64,000 nucleotides of DNA. Source: Williamsia soli (lineage in GTDB: Bacteria > Actinomycetota > Actinomycetes > Mycobacteriales > Mycobacteriaceae). The notes beneath the pieces were generated by a model, which was not told the DNA's origin, did no database searches, and worked only from the letters and a program-made list of their open reading frames with translations. The DNA is taken from contig NZ_JAFRDR010000009.1 of assembly GCF_017377795.1 (NCBI RefSeq), forward strand, positions 62,001 to 126,000, given 5' to 3'. Position numbers and translations under genes: made by a program. Numbering within the stretch: the first letter of the stretch is position 1; each line of letters starts with the position of its first letter. Of this stretch, positions 17,957 through 26,941 are shown in pieces.

Positions 17957-19195
17957 GTGTCGGCGACCGTCGTCACGTCGTTGTTCTGGATAACCGTGAT
18001 CGCGGTACTGGCACCGCTGGTTGCGGGACTCATCCGCAAGAGGCGGATACCGGAGGTGGTGCTGTTGCTGGTCGGCGGCATCATCATCGGGCCACACGCC
18101 CTCGACATCGCGGTCGAGGGACCCGAGATCCAACTTCTGCGTGAGCTCGGCCTCGGAATGTTGTTTCTCCTCGCAGGTTATGAGATCAAGACCTCGGAAC
18201 TCGTCGGCAGAGAAGGCCGTCGCGCGTTGTACACGTGGATCTGCTGCCTCGCGCTGGCATTTGCGGTGACCTTCGCGATCGGCACGACCGGTCTGATATC
18301 GGCGGAGAGCGCAGTCGCGATCGCCATGTGCTCGACCGCATTGGGCACACTGCTGCCGATCCTGCGCGACTCGGGGATGCTCGAGGGGCGCCTCGGCCTG
18401 ACCGTGCTCAACCACGGTGCGTTCGGTGAACTGGGACCGGTGATCGCCATGGCGGTCCTGCTCAGCGCCCGTGGCTCGCTCAAGTCGGCGATCGTGTTGG
18501 TGATCTTTGCCGTTGCGGCTGTGGTGGTCTGGTTGATCTCCGAACACCTCGTCGCACGGCATCACTGGCTGACGAGGGTGGTCTCGGCCGGCTCGGACAC
18601 CACCGCGCAGACCTCGGTGCGCATCACGGTGCTGCTGCTCGTCGGCCTGATGGCGTTGGCGTACGCCTTCGATCTCGACACCATTCTGGGTGCGTTCGCA
18701 GCCGGGTTCATTCTCCGTCGGATGCTTCCCGACGGAGACGAATCGATCGAGATCAAACTCGACGGCATCGCTTTCGGCCTGCTGATACCCATCTTCTTCA
18801 TCACCTCGGGGATGGCCATCGACATCTCGGCTGTGGCAGCCGAACCCTGGGTCCTGGTGGTGTTCGTCGCGATGATCCTGCTCGTCCGTGGTGTGCCGGT
18901 TTTCGTGGCAGCACGCTGGGACCGCGGGAACTCCGGCGCCGGACCGCCTTTCGACCTACGCGAGCGCGTCCAACTCGGTTTGTATTCCGCCACCGGACTG
19001 CCGATCATCGTTGCCGTCACCGGGGTCGCGGTCGCGTCGGGTGACATGTCTGCAGGCAATGCCTCCGTACTCGTGACCGCGGGCGCCGTGACCGTCCTGG
19101 TCTTGCCGCTGGCCGCGTCGATCGTCGGTGCGCGTGGCAAGAAGTCGGTTGCTCCCGCCCCAGCGTCGGCCGAAGGCGATCCACCGGATCAGTGA
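17957..19195 (+). CDS. cation:proton antiporter (CPA2, KefB/NapA-like)
   Basis: 412-residue membrane protein with about 12 hydrophobic segments of the Na+/H+ exchanger domain (IPEVVLLLVGGIIIGPHAL at about 25-43; GLGMLFLLAGYEIKTSELVG; a GAFGELGPVIAMAVLL segment). There is no TrkA-N/RCK nucleotide-binding domain at the C-terminus, which instead is a short polar alanine/proline-rich tail, so gating by NAD(H) as in KefB is not expected. GTG 17957 lies one base after the thioesterase stop. Exchanged cation (Na+ or K+) cannot be told. It is followed by a strong stem-loop and a convergent hydrolase. Confidence 0.9.
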   Translation: MSATVVTSLFWITVIAVLAPLVAGLIRKRRIPEVVLLLVGGIIIGPHALDIAVEGPEIQLLRELGLGMLFLLAGYEIKTSELVGREGRRALYTWICCLALAFAVTFAIGTTGLISAESAVAIAMCSTALGTLLPILRDSGMLEGRLGLTVLNHGAFGELGPVIAMAVLLSARGSLKSAIVLVIFAVAAVVVWLISEHLVARHHWLTRVVSAGSDTTAQTSVRITVLLLVGLMALAYAFDLDTILGAFAAGFILRRMLPDGDESIEIKLDGIAFGLLIPIFFITSGMAIDISAVAAEPWVLVVFVAMILLVRGVPVFVAARWDRGNSGAGPPFDLRERVQLGLYSATGLPIIVAVTGVAVASGDMSAGNASVLVTAGAVTVLVLPLAASIVGARGKKSVAPAPASAEGDPPDQ

Positions 19196-19239
19196 CCACG
19201 CGGTTGTCGCCGTCACCGTGCGCTCGGCACCGATGACGC

Positions 19240-19305
19240 CCGCCCACCCGAAATCGGCCGACCCACCCACTGTTTCAGGTGGCCGATGCAAAAACGGGTG
19301 GGCGG
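19240..19305. terminator. nested stem-loop between convergent genes
   Basis: Outer arms CCGCCCACCCG (19240-19250) and CGGGTGGGCGG (19295-19305) are perfectly complementary; inner arms ATCGGCC (19253-19259) and GGCCGAT (19281-19287) add a second stem. It lies in the 118-base gap between the antiporter and the hydrolase, which converge, so it may act as a two-way terminator. There is no long T tract; only a short A run (19290-19294) sits on the inner side. Confidence 0.55.
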
Positions 19306-19313
19306 ACGAAGGA

Positions 19314-20063
19314 TTACAACCGCAGGAAATCGAGCACCCGGCGATTGAACTCATCCGACCGATCGCGGTGCACGCTGTGCCCTGCGTCAATCTGGAAGTA
19401 GTCACCGCTCGGGAGCGCATCGGTCAGACTCTGCAAGTGTCGGGGCGGCAGAAAACTGCGATCGCCGCCGGAGATGACCAGAGTCGGAAAGGTGATGAGC
19501 GACAGCGCATCCCACCACGCCGTGTCGACAGCGTCGAACTGGCGGGTGACGACGTCGGACATCCGGTGATCGAATCGCAACACCGGTCCCGGGTACCGCG
19601 CGACACTCCAGAGCCCACGCATTCGATCGGCCATACCGGTGAACGGCGCGATGTTCTCGTCGAGATCGGCCTGGGTCCTGGGCATCGGCGGGATCTCCTC
19701 GAGCACGAGCTTGCCGATCCGCTCGGGGGTACTCATCGCCATGCGCAGGGCGGTCTGCCCGCCCAGCGAATGCCCGACCACGTCCACCTGCTCGACACCG
19801 AGCCCGTCGAGCACGAAGCTGAGGTCGTCGCGGAAATCGTTCAGCAGATACGACGGCGAGCGCGAACTGCGGCCGTGCCCGCGTTGATCGTAGGAGATGA
19901 CGGTCCGGCCGGCCGTGCGCAGTGCGCGGGCCAGCGGTCGCCAGGTGTGATGATCGCCGCCCATGCCGTGCACCAGCAGTACCGGGTTTGCGGCAGCCGG
20001 ACCGGATGTACGCACGGCGAGCGCGATCTCCTCAGAACCAGCGGTCCGGGTCAGTATCTCCAT
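19314..20063 (-). CDS. alpha/beta hydrolase
   Basis: 249-residue alpha/beta-hydrolase. The oxyanion region is LLVHGMGGDHHTW, followed by VISYDQRGHGRSS, the nucleophile elbow VVGHSLGGQTA (serine in GHSLG) and the catalytic histidine in IDAGHSVHRD near the C-terminus, with the acid probably in SGGDRSF. The fold and length match esterases/lactonases of the RutD/PcaD type, but no pathway genes adjoin it. It is convergent with the antiporter; the acyl-CoA synthetase lies on the same strand 55 bases upstream. Confidence 0.88.
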   Translation of the reverse strand: MEILTRTAGSEEIALAVRTSGPAAANPVLLVHGMGGDHHTWRPLARALRTAGRTVISYDQRGHGRSSRSPSYLLNDFRDDLSFVLDGLGVEQVDVVGHSLGGQTALRMAMSTPERIGKLVLEEIPPMPRTQADLDENIAPFTGMADRMRGLWSVARYPGPVLRFDHRMSDVVTRQFDAVDTAWWDALSLITFPTLVISGGDRSFLPPRHLQSLTDALPSGDYFQIDAGHSVHRDRSDEFNRRVLDFLRL

Positions 20064-20118
20064 TGCAGCAACGTTAGCCGCGGGACGGAGTCGGGGGCGG
20101 ATCTCGCCCGCGAGACGA

Positions 20119-21840
20119 TCAGCCCTTCAGCTCCGGGAACATGTCGTCGCGCCACTCCTCGGACAGCGCAGCGCCGGTGAGCGCCTCGTTCTCGCGTCCC
20201 CGCAACTCCACCCTGCGGATCTTTCCCGAGATCGTCTTGGGGAGCTCGAAGAACTCGATCCGACGTACTCGCTGAAACGGCGCCAGGTGCTCGCGCGCGT
20301 ATTTCAGGATCTCGAAGGCGGTCTCCCGGGTCGGTTCGTACCCCGGCGCGAGCGAAACGTACGCCTTCGGGATCGCCAGGCGGACCTCGTCGGGCGCCGG
20401 CACCACTGCCGCTTCGGCGACCGCTGGATGTTCGATGAGCACGCTCTCCAACTCGAAGGGACTGATCTTGTAGTCCGAGGCCTTGAAGACGTCGTCGGTG
20501 CGGCCGACGTAGGTGATGTACCCCTCGTCGTCGACCGAGGCCACGTCGCCCGTGTGATAGAAACCGCCCGCCATCGCCTGTTCGTTGCGCTCGGGATCGC
20601 CGTGGTAGCCGGTCATGAGCGGGAGCGGCCGCCCGCCTGCACTGTTCAACTCCAGACAGATCTCGCCTTCAGGGGTCTCCGATTCCGCAGTGACGCGCTC
20701 ACCGGTCAGCGGATCCACCAACACGACCGGGACACCCGGCAGCGCCCGCCCCATCGACCCCGCCTTGACCGCCGATCCGGGGGTGTTCCCGACCGCCGCG
20801 GTCATCTCCGTCTGGCCGAACCCGTCCCGCAAGGTCAGCCCCCACTTGTCCTGGACCTGCGCGATGACCTCGGGGTTCAACGGTTCACCCGCCCCGATGA
20901 TCTCCCGCAGCGACCCCGCGCCACCGCTCATGTCGGCTTTGATGAGCATCCGCCACACGGTCGGCGGCGCACAGAACGTCGTGACGGCGTTGGTGCGCAG
21001 CTGCGACATCAGTGCTGCGGCGTCGAAGCGTGAATAGTTGTAGATGAAGATCGTCGCCTCGGCAATCCAGGGCGCGAAGAAGCATGACCACGCGTGTTTG
21101 GCCCACCCGGGCGACGAGATGTTCAGGTGCACATCACCTGGGCGCAGCCCCAGCCAATACATCGTCGACAGCGACCCGATCGGGTACGACGACTGGGTGT
21201 GCTCCACCAGCTTGGGCCGGCTGGTGGTGCCGGAGGTGAAGTAGAGGAGCATCCGGTCGTCGGGCGCGGTCCCCGGATGCGCGATACCGGTGTCGTCGGT
21301 TCGAGCGGCGTCGGTCAGATCCAGCCAGCCCGCCGCCGTGCCCGTACAGATGCGCGTGTAATCACCGGGGACGTCGTCGAACTTGCCGACGTCGGCCGGA
21401 TTACACAGCACGTGTCCGGCTTCGGTCCGGGCCAGCCGGTCGCGCAGATCCGCGGCTCCGACAGCGGTGGTCGTCGGCACGATCACCGCCCCGAGTTTCA
21501 TCACCGCGAGCATCGACTCCCAGAGTTCGACCTGGTTACCGAGCATGATGATGACCGAATCGCCGCTGCTCACCCCCTTGTCGCGGAGCCAGCGTGCGAC
21601 CCTGTTCGACCGCCGTCGCATCTCGTCGAAGGTGACGGTGACGCGGGCCATGTTCTCCTCGACGATGACCAGCGCCGGTTTCTCGCTGCCCCGCGCGATG
21701 GCGTCGAACCAGTCGATGGCCCAGTTGAACACCGGTCCGACGACGGGCCAGGCGAACTCGGCGACTGCACGCTCGTGGTCACCTGACAGAGCGAGCAACT
21801 GATCTCTGGACTCTCGGTACACGTCCGTTGCGTTGGTCAT
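20119..21840 (-). CDS. AMP-forming acyl-CoA synthetase, medium-chain/acetyl-CoA synthetase-like
   Basis: 573-residue adenylate-forming ligase. The phosphate loop is YFTSGTTSRPKLVEH, the A5 motif is RDGFGQTEMTAAVGN, the A7/A8 hinge is FYHTGDVASVDDEGYITYVG then RTDDVFKASDYKISPFELES, and the A10 lysine is in LPKTISGKIRRVEL. The HAWSCFFAPWIAEATIF region and overall length resemble mitochondrial ACSM and bacterial medium-chain synthetases, so butyrate to octanoate or an aryl acid is likely. ATG 21840 begins the gene; the plus-strand hypothetical gene starts about 150 bases away in the opposite direction. Confidence 0.92.
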   Translation of the reverse strand: MTNATDVYRESRDQLLALSGDHERAVAEFAWPVVGPVFNWAIDWFDAIARGSEKPALVIVEENMARVTVTFDEMRRRSNRVARWLRDKGVSSGDSVIIMLGNQVELWESMLAVMKLGAVIVPTTTAVGAADLRDRLARTEAGHVLCNPADVGKFDDVPGDYTRICTGTAAGWLDLTDAARTDDTGIAHPGTAPDDRMLLYFTSGTTSRPKLVEHTQSSYPIGSLSTMYWLGLRPGDVHLNISSPGWAKHAWSCFFAPWIAEATIFIYNYSRFDAAALMSQLRTNAVTTFCAPPTVWRMLIKADMSGGAGSLREIIGAGEPLNPEVIAQVQDKWGLTLRDGFGQTEMTAAVGNTPGSAVKAGSMGRALPGVPVVLVDPLTGERVTAESETPEGEICLELNSAGGRPLPLMTGYHGDPERNEQAMAGGFYHTGDVASVDDEGYITYVGRTDDVFKASDYKISPFELESVLIEHPAVAEAAVVPAPDEVRLAIPKAYVSLAPGYEPTRETAFEILKYAREHLAPFQRVRRIEFFELPKTISGKIRRVELRGRENEALTGAALSEEWRDDMFPELKG

Positions 21841-21992
21841 CTCGTCTCTCCTGTCCGTCCTCGTCTCTTACTGTCGGTCCTCTCCCACCCTTTCACTTCG
21901 AGACCGGGCCAGGTACCCGAAACGCGTTCGCCTGTCTTTTCGGTCAGGTCACCCCGAGCGTCTTTCGGCGGGCAACGGCACAGATCCGGATA

Positions 21993-23033
21993 ATGGGACA
22001 CATGGTGTACGTCTCCGCGATCATCGGCTTCGTGCTGGTGTTTGCCACGACCGCACTGGCCTTCGTCGGCACCGAGTGGTTGAAGTCGATCAACTGGTCG
22101 GGGAAGTTCCGCGAAGCCTCCCTCCCGCCCCCGCAGAAGCAGTCGCAGAATCCGCCCCTGCGCGAGGACGACGACGCCGGCGCGGCCGCCATCGAACCCC
22201 GCCGCCCCCGCGGCGACGGGCTGACCGACCTCGCGAAGACGACCAACACCCCCTACTGGATCAACCTGCAGGGTGGGCCGCGTCCGGCCGGTGCCGTCGC
22301 GATCCGGTTCGCGTTCATCGCCGCCGACACCTGGCGCGGCGATTCACCACGGATCGCCGTCGACGAGCTCCTGGACCGTGAGTCGGGCCGCCCGGACGAC
22401 TGGTTCGTCCGCACCGACGAGGACCACTACCCACGCCTTCTCCGGCGCCAATTGCGGCAGTCGCACCTGTCCACAGACGATCAGGCAACGATCGACGAGA
22501 TGCGGTCGCATCCGATCGGCAAACTGGCCTATTTCGCGTGTTCGACGGCGACCGCGATCGAGCTGAGCACCTCTTGGCGGCACGACATCTTCGACGAGAA
22601 GATGATCCGGGTCGATCTCGACGCCGAGGTGGCCGAGATCAGCAGTAGCTGCGCGCGGCTGCGCACGGCCGTCGACAGGCTGGGTCCGCGTCCACCCGAC
22701 GACCTCGGCGACGATCCCGACGTCCTTGCCATCCATGCCGGTCGCACCGAGATCTACGACGAACGCCTCGGCCAGCTCGTCCAGCGACTACAAGCGTTCG
22801 CGCGGTACCGTGCGGGCATCGAGCAGGTCGACAAACAGCTCGCGAAGCTCGAGTGGGTGATGAAGATCGGCACCGAGGACGACTCCGACGAATTCATCGC
22901 AGCGGCCGCCGATGAGCTGGGTTCGGAACGGCTCAATCGCGCTGCCGAGGAGTTCGATTCGGTGTCCGGGGCCATCATCGAAAGCATGCTCACCGACGCC
23001 AAGAAGCTGTCGCGGATCGTGCGGTATTCCTAA
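21993..23033 (+). CDS. hypothetical membrane-anchored protein
   Basis: About 346 residues with one N-terminal membrane helix (VSAIIGFVLVFATTALAFVG, about residues 6-25) followed by a proline-rich linker and a soluble, acidic, helix-rich region. I recognise no domain. The end (AFARYRAGIEQVDKQLAKLE and on to LSRIVRYS) looks like a helical or coiled-coil part. The start is uncertain: ATG 21993, ATG 22002 and GTG 22005 are all possible, and none has a strong ribosome site. Its stop codon overlaps the convergent CoA-binding gene. The coding frame has normal actinobacterial base use, so it is probably real. Confidence 0.75.
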   Translation: MGHMVYVSAIIGFVLVFATTALAFVGTEWLKSINWSGKFREASLPPPQKQSQNPPLREDDDAGAAAIEPRRPRGDGLTDLAKTTNTPYWINLQGGPRPAGAVAIRFAFIAADTWRGDSPRIAVDELLDRESGRPDDWFVRTDEDHYPRLLRRQLRQSHLSTDDQATIDEMRSHPIGKLAYFACSTATAIELSTSWRHDIFDEKMIRVDLDAEVAEISSSCARLRTAVDRLGPRPPDDLGDDPDVLAIHAGRTEIYDERLGQLVQRLQAFARYRAGIEQVDKQLAKLEWVMKIGTEDDSDEFIAAAADELGSERLNRAAEEFDSVSGAIIESMLTDAKKLSRIVRYS

Positions 23034-23455
23034 CCCAGGCTCGGCGCGCGCAGGCCCAGCCGTCGCTGTTCGATGATCAGGCACCGGTCCTCGACGTACA
23101 GCAGGCCGGCACCCTCGGCGATCTCGCGGGCTTCGGCCGAGGCGATCCCGAGCTGCAACCACAGCGCGCTGGCGCCGGCGGCGACCGCCTGACGCGCGAT
23201 GTCGGGTGTCGCCTCCGAGGGCCGGAATACGTCGACGAGCCCGACGTGTTCCGGTATGTCGGCGAGGGTGCGGTAGACCTTCTCACCGAAGAGTTCGTCG
23301 GCTTTCGGGTTGACCGGCACGATGCGCCATCCGCGGTCGGCCATGAACGCCGGAACACTGTGGGCAGCTTTGCCCGGGTCGGCGCTGGCTCCCACCACAG
23401 TGATCGTGTCGTATGTGGTCAGGATCTGTTCGACGATGTCATCGGTCCGGGTCAT
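23030..23455 (-). CDS. CoA-binding (YccU-like) protein
   Basis: 141-residue Rossmann-like CoA_binding_2 domain protein. The N-terminal VVGASADPGKAAHSVPAFMA is the nucleotide-binding loop, followed by RIVPVNPKADELFGEKVY and a C-terminal CLIIEQRRLG. Family members resemble the CoA-binding domain of succinyl-CoA synthetase alpha chain and bind CoA derivatives, but their role is not established. It overlaps the stop of the upstream plus-strand gene by four bases and is divergent from the O-methyltransferase at 23489, with 33 bases between starts. Confidence 0.9.
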   Translation of the reverse strand: MTRTDDIVEQILTTYDTITVVGASADPGKAAHSVPAFMADRGWRIVPVNPKADELFGEKVYRTLADIPEHVGLVDVFRPSEATPDIARQAVAAGASALWLQLGIASAEAREIAEGAGLLYVEDRCLIIEQRRLGLRAPSLG

Positions 23456-23488
23456 GGTGAAATCCTACGCAGCGCGCACACTGGATGC

Positions 23489-24154
23489 ATGACCGAGAAC
23501 TGGGCCCACACCGATAAGTATCTGAGCGACATCCTCATTGGCGAGGACGCCGCGCTCGACGCCACGATCGCAGCCAACGCGGAGGCCGGGCTTCCGCCGA
23601 TCGATGTGGCGCCGGTGCAGGGCAAGTTCCTGCATCTGTTGGCGCGGGCCATCGGTGCGCGACGCATCCTCGAGATCGGCACACTGGGCGGCTACAGCAC
23701 CATCTGGCTCGCCCGTGCCGTCGGCGAAAGCGGCCAGGTCGTCACCCTCGAATACGAGCCGCACCACGCCGAGGTCGCCCGGATCAACGTCGACCGCGCG
23801 CTCGTCGGCGACCGGGTCGAGATCAGGGTCGGCGCCGCGCTGGACACGTTGCCGACGCTGCCCGCCGACAACCCCTTCGACCTGGTTTTCATCGATGCCG
23901 ACAAACCGAACAGCAGCAACTACATTCGCGCCGCCCTGCGGCTGAGCCGCCCCGGCACGGTCATCGTGGTGGACAACATCGTGCGCGGTGGTGCCGTGTC
24001 CGACCCCGGTGAGAACGACGAACGCGCCCAGGGTGGACGCGACGTGCTCGAGTTGTTCGCCACTGATCCACGTCTCGACGCCACGGCGCTGCAGACCATC
24101 GGGCTGAAGGGCTGGGACGGTTTCGGTCTCGCTCTCGTGCAGGAACCGAACTGA
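23489..24154 (+). CDS. SAM-dependent O-methyltransferase (methyltransf_3 family)
   Basis: 221-residue class I methyltransferase of the catechol/caffeoyl-CoA O-methyltransferase type. Motif I is RRILEIGTLGGYSTIWLA, followed by VTLEYEPHHAEVAR (acidic residue for the SAM ribose), the DLVFIDADKPNSSNY metal-binding aspartate motif and VIVVDNIVRGG. These metal-dependent enzymes methylate vicinal diols. The start ATG 23489 is the only one near the conserved MTENWAHTDKYLSDI N-terminus; the open frame upstream runs antisense through the CoA-binding gene. Substrate unknown. Confidence 0.92.
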   Translation: MTENWAHTDKYLSDILIGEDAALDATIAANAEAGLPPIDVAPVQGKFLHLLARAIGARRILEIGTLGGYSTIWLARAVGESGQVVTLEYEPHHAEVARINVDRALVGDRVEIRVGAALDTLPTLPADNPFDLVFIDADKPNSSNYIRAALRLSRPGTVIVVDNIVRGGAVSDPGENDERAQGGRDVLELFATDPRLDATALQTIGLKGWDGFGLALVQEPN

Positions 24155-24224
24155 GATCGCCATCGGGCTCAGGCTGTCGCGATTGTTCAAGTCAGACCGC
24201 CGAGAGCGGTGACAGAATCGGTTC

Positions 24225-24752
24225 ATGGCCACTCGGATCGTGCTCATCCGCGCAGTGAACGTCGGCGGCGCGAAATTGCCGATGGCCGAGCTGCGTGAAC
24301 TCGCCATCGACCTCGGCGCCACAGACGTGTCCACCTATATCGCGTCGGGGAACCTGTTGTGCACTCCACCTGGCGAGCCCACCTCGTTCGATCGCGCCCT
24401 GGAAAAGGCCATCGAAGAGAAGTACGGCTACTTTCGCGAGGTCATCAGCAGATCGGACACCGATCTCGAGGCCGCCCTCGCCGCGCACCCCTTCGACGTC
24501 GTCGAACCGAAGTACTCCTATGTGTACGCCCTCACCGGTATCCCGGCCAAAGCCGCCGTGGACGGGTTCGCGAAGAAAGACTTCGGCGCAGACGTCTTCG
24601 AAGTCATCGGCAACAATCTGCACATCCGCTACGACGCCGGTGCCGGCACCTCGAAGCTGACGGCACCCGTCATCGCGAGAGGCCTCGGCGTGCAGGGCAC
24701 CGGCCGGAACCTCCGGACGGTCAGGAAACTCATCGACCTCGCCCGGTCCTGA
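24225..24752 (+). CDS. DUF1697 domain protein
   Basis: 175-residue protein that matches DUF1697 over its length: it begins MATRIVLIRAVNVGGAKLPM, has the conserved YIASGNLLC segment and ends with a basic segment (GTGRNLRTVRKLIDLA), as in other members. The fold is ferredoxin-like in solved relatives but the function is unknown. It is a single gene, with about 70 bases before and 58 after to neighbours on the same strand. Nothing unusual in codon use. Confidence 0.9.
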   Translation: MATRIVLIRAVNVGGAKLPMAELRELAIDLGATDVSTYIASGNLLCTPPGEPTSFDRALEKAIEEKYGYFREVISRSDTDLEAALAAHPFDVVEPKYSYVYALTGIPAKAAVDGFAKKDFGADVFEVIGNNLHIRYDAGAGTSKLTAPVIARGLGVQGTGRNLRTVRKLIDLARS

Positions 24753-24810
24753 CACGCCGAACTTCGTCATCCGCCACCGCTGGGCGTGGTCGTCGCGGGA
24801 TACTGGGGGC

Positions 24811-25017
24811 ATGGAGACCTGGCAGATCGTCGTGGCAGTGGTAACCGTCGTGCTGGTCATCGGGGTGATCGCGGCGCTGATCCAGGCACAGCGCGCGAAG
24901 CGTCCGCCAATCCCGGCCGACTGGTATCCCGACCAGCGCGACCCGTCGCTCGAGCGCTATCACGACGGCAACGGCTGGACCGATCAGACCCGGCCCAACA
25001 AGGAAGACGACTACTGA
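24811..25017 (+). CDS. small membrane protein with DUF2510-like tail
   Basis: 68-residue protein with one N-terminal transmembrane helix (about 5-27, IVVAVVTVVLVIGVIAALIQ) and a short cytosolic or surface tail PADWYPDQRDPSLERYHDGN followed by GWTDQTRP, the tryptophan-rich pattern of DUF2510. These modules occur in many actinobacterial membrane proteins, but their role is not known. ATG 24811 gives a good signal-anchor start. It is followed by 139 bases without a gene before the ABC operon. Confidence 0.82.
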   Translation: METWQIVVAVVTVVLVIGVIAALIQAQRAKRPPIPADWYPDQRDPSLERYHDGNGWTDQTRPNKEDDY

Positions 25018-25156
25018 CCGCCCCTTCTCGAGCACACTTGTTGCGGTCGGCGCCTTTTCGGTCGTCGTGATCGAATCAATTGTGCGCACACCGGCCTTCC
25101 GATAGTTTTCGCCGAACCACCTCCTGAGCACAGGAGGATTCGACACGGGGGCCACG

Positions 25157-26158
25157 TTGACCAGTTTGATCTCGCCGAGTTCGCAGCGCGACCTCGACGA
25201 CTCCGAGATTCCACTCGAAGATCTACCGATAGTTCGCACGCCCCACTACGGACGATGGCTCGGCGTTGTCGTGGTCCTGATCCTGTTGTCGCAGTTCGTT
25301 GCCGGCGCCGTGACCAATCCTCGATTCGACTGGCCCACCTTCGCGCAGTTCTTCTTCAGCACCACCGTGCTCGACGCACTTTGGCTGACGATTCAACTCA
25401 CTGCCTACGGTGCCGTCTTCGGTTTCGCAGGCGGTGTCGTCCTCGCCCTGATGCGGCAATCGCCGAACCCGCTGTTGCGGAGCGTCAGCTGGGCGTTCAT
25501 CTGGCTCTTTCGCTCCATCCCACTGATCGTGCAGATTCTGTTCTGGGGGTTCCTCGGGGCGCTGTACACCCATCTGGGATACGGGATTCCCTTCGGTCCG
25601 ATCTTTGGGGAAACGGCAACCAAGGATCTCATCGGCCCCATGACGGCAGCCGTGATCGGACTTTCGATCCACCAGGCCGCCTACGGCGCCGAGATCATCC
25701 GCGCAGGACTCATCTCCGTCGACGAGGGACAACGGGAAGCCGCCGCCGCTCTGGGCATCCCCGCTCGGCGGCAGTTCACCAAAATCATCTTCCCGCAGGC
25801 CATGCGGACCATCGTGCCGCCCGCGGCCAATGAGATCATCGGCCTGCTCAAAGGCACGTCGGCGGTGTTCATCATCGCCCTGCCCGACCTGTTCTACCAG
25901 GTCCAGGTGATCTACGGCCGCAACGGCCGCATCATCCCGCTGCTCATGGTCGCCGTGGTCTGGTACGTGATCCTCACCGGCCTGCTATCGGTGATCCAGT
26001 TCTACATCGAGCGATACTTCGCGAAGGGCGCCCATCGCGAAGTCCCGCCCACGCCCATCCAGCGAGCAGTCACCCGCGTGCACGAAGTGCACGCCGAATA
26101 CTCGTTGCGCCGCGCCGCTTCTCGCGATGGACGCACAGACCGGACACAACAATCATGA
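25157..26158 (+). CDS. polar amino acid ABC transporter permease
   Basis: 333-residue permease of the HisMQ/GlnP family. It has an N-terminal cytosolic tail, about five to six membrane helices, and the permease EAA loop (QREAAAALGIPARRQFTKII then FPQAMRTIVPP). TTG 25157 is the likely start, with GGGGG five bases upstream; no better start is visible, and the perfect hairpin at 25120-25137 (CCTCCTG, four bases, CAGGAGG) lies in its leader. Its stop overlaps the ATPase start (ATGA), so it is the first gene of a permease-ATPase-binding protein operon for amino acid import. Confidence 0.9.
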   Translation: MTSLISPSSQRDLDDSEIPLEDLPIVRTPHYGRWLGVVVVLILLSQFVAGAVTNPRFDWPTFAQFFFSTTVLDALWLTIQLTAYGAVFGFAGGVVLALMRQSPNPLLRSVSWAFIWLFRSIPLIVQILFWGFLGALYTHLGYGIPFGPIFGETATKDLIGPMTAAVIGLSIHQAAYGAEIIRAGLISVDEGQREAAAALGIPARRQFTKIIFPQAMRTIVPPAANEIIGLLKGTSAVFIIALPDLFYQVQVIYGRNGRIIPLLMVAVVWYVILTGLLSVIQFYIERYFAKGAHREVPPTPIQRAVTRVHEVHAEYSLRRAASRDGRTDRTQQS

Positions 26159-26919
26159 CCCGACCACTGCTCGAGATCAGAAACGTCGAGAAGTCGTTCG
26201 GCGGCACCCCAGTGCTACGCGACGTCAGTCTCGACGTCGCGAAAGGCGAGGTCGTCGCCATCATCGGCCCCTCGGGTTCGGGAAAGTCGACACTCCTGCG
26301 GACCATCAACTACCTCCAGCCGCCCAACCGCGGCTTCGTACTCCTCGATTCCGAGCTGATCGGCTATCGCCGCGGACGAAAAGCTCTGCACCGACTACGT
26401 GAACGCGAACTCCTCAAGCAACGCAGCAGGATCGGATTCGTCTTCCAGGGCTTCAACCTCTTCCCGCACCTCACCGCGCTCGAGAACATCGCTGAGGCGC
26501 CGGTGGCAGCGCTCGGGGTTCCCAAGGAGTCCGCGACAGCCGGCGCGCGCGACCTACTGGAGCGCGTCGGGCTGGCGGACAAGGCGCACGCGTATCCGCG
26601 ACAGTTGTCCGGCGGGCAACAACAGCGCGTCGCGATCGCCCGGGCGCTGGCGCTGGACCCCGAACTGATCCTGTTCGACGAACCGACCTCCGCCCTCGAC
26701 CCCGAGCTCGTCGACGAGGTCCTGCACGTGATCCAGGACCTGGCCCGCGCCGGACGCACGCTGCTGATCGTCACCCACGAGATCACGTTCGCCCGCCGCG
26801 TCGCCGACCGAGTTGTGTTCATGGACGAGGGACGAATTGTCGAAACCGGTACCCCCACAGAGATTTTGAACAATCCGCAACATCCGCGTACGCGCGACTT
26901 CCTCAGCCGCGTCCACTGA
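26155..26919 (+). CDS. polar amino acid ABC transporter ATP-binding protein
   Basis: 254-residue ATPase of the GlnQ/HisP type. Walker A is IIGPSGSGKST, Q-loop VFQGFNLFPHLT, signature LSGGQQQRVAIARAL, Walker B LILFDEPTSALDPE, and the H-loop histidine is in LLIVTHEITFAR. An insert of about 20 residues (LIGYRRGRKALHRLRERELL) follows the first beta strands, as in other members with longer P-loop arms. It couples ATP hydrolysis to the permease encoded directly upstream by a four-base overlap. Confidence 0.95.
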   Translation: MTRPLLEIRNVEKSFGGTPVLRDVSLDVAKGEVVAIIGPSGSGKSTLLRTINYLQPPNRGFVLLDSELIGYRRGRKALHRLRERELLKQRSRIGFVFQGFNLFPHLTALENIAEAPVAALGVPKESATAGARDLLERVGLADKAHAYPRQLSGGQQQRVAIARALALDPELILFDEPTSALDPELVDEVLHVIQDLARAGRTLLIVTHEITFARRVADRVVFMDEGRIVETGTPTEILNNPQHPRTRDFLSRVH

Positions 26920-26941
26920 CGCACGAACAGAAAGCAGCCCC

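Noticed and set aside
25120-25137. Attenuator or SD-sequestering hairpin (CCTCCTG, four bases, CAGGAGG) ahead of the amino acid importer
   Set aside because: The AGGAGG arm is 20 bases from the chosen TTG start with no start at normal spacing, so a role in translation control is unsupported.
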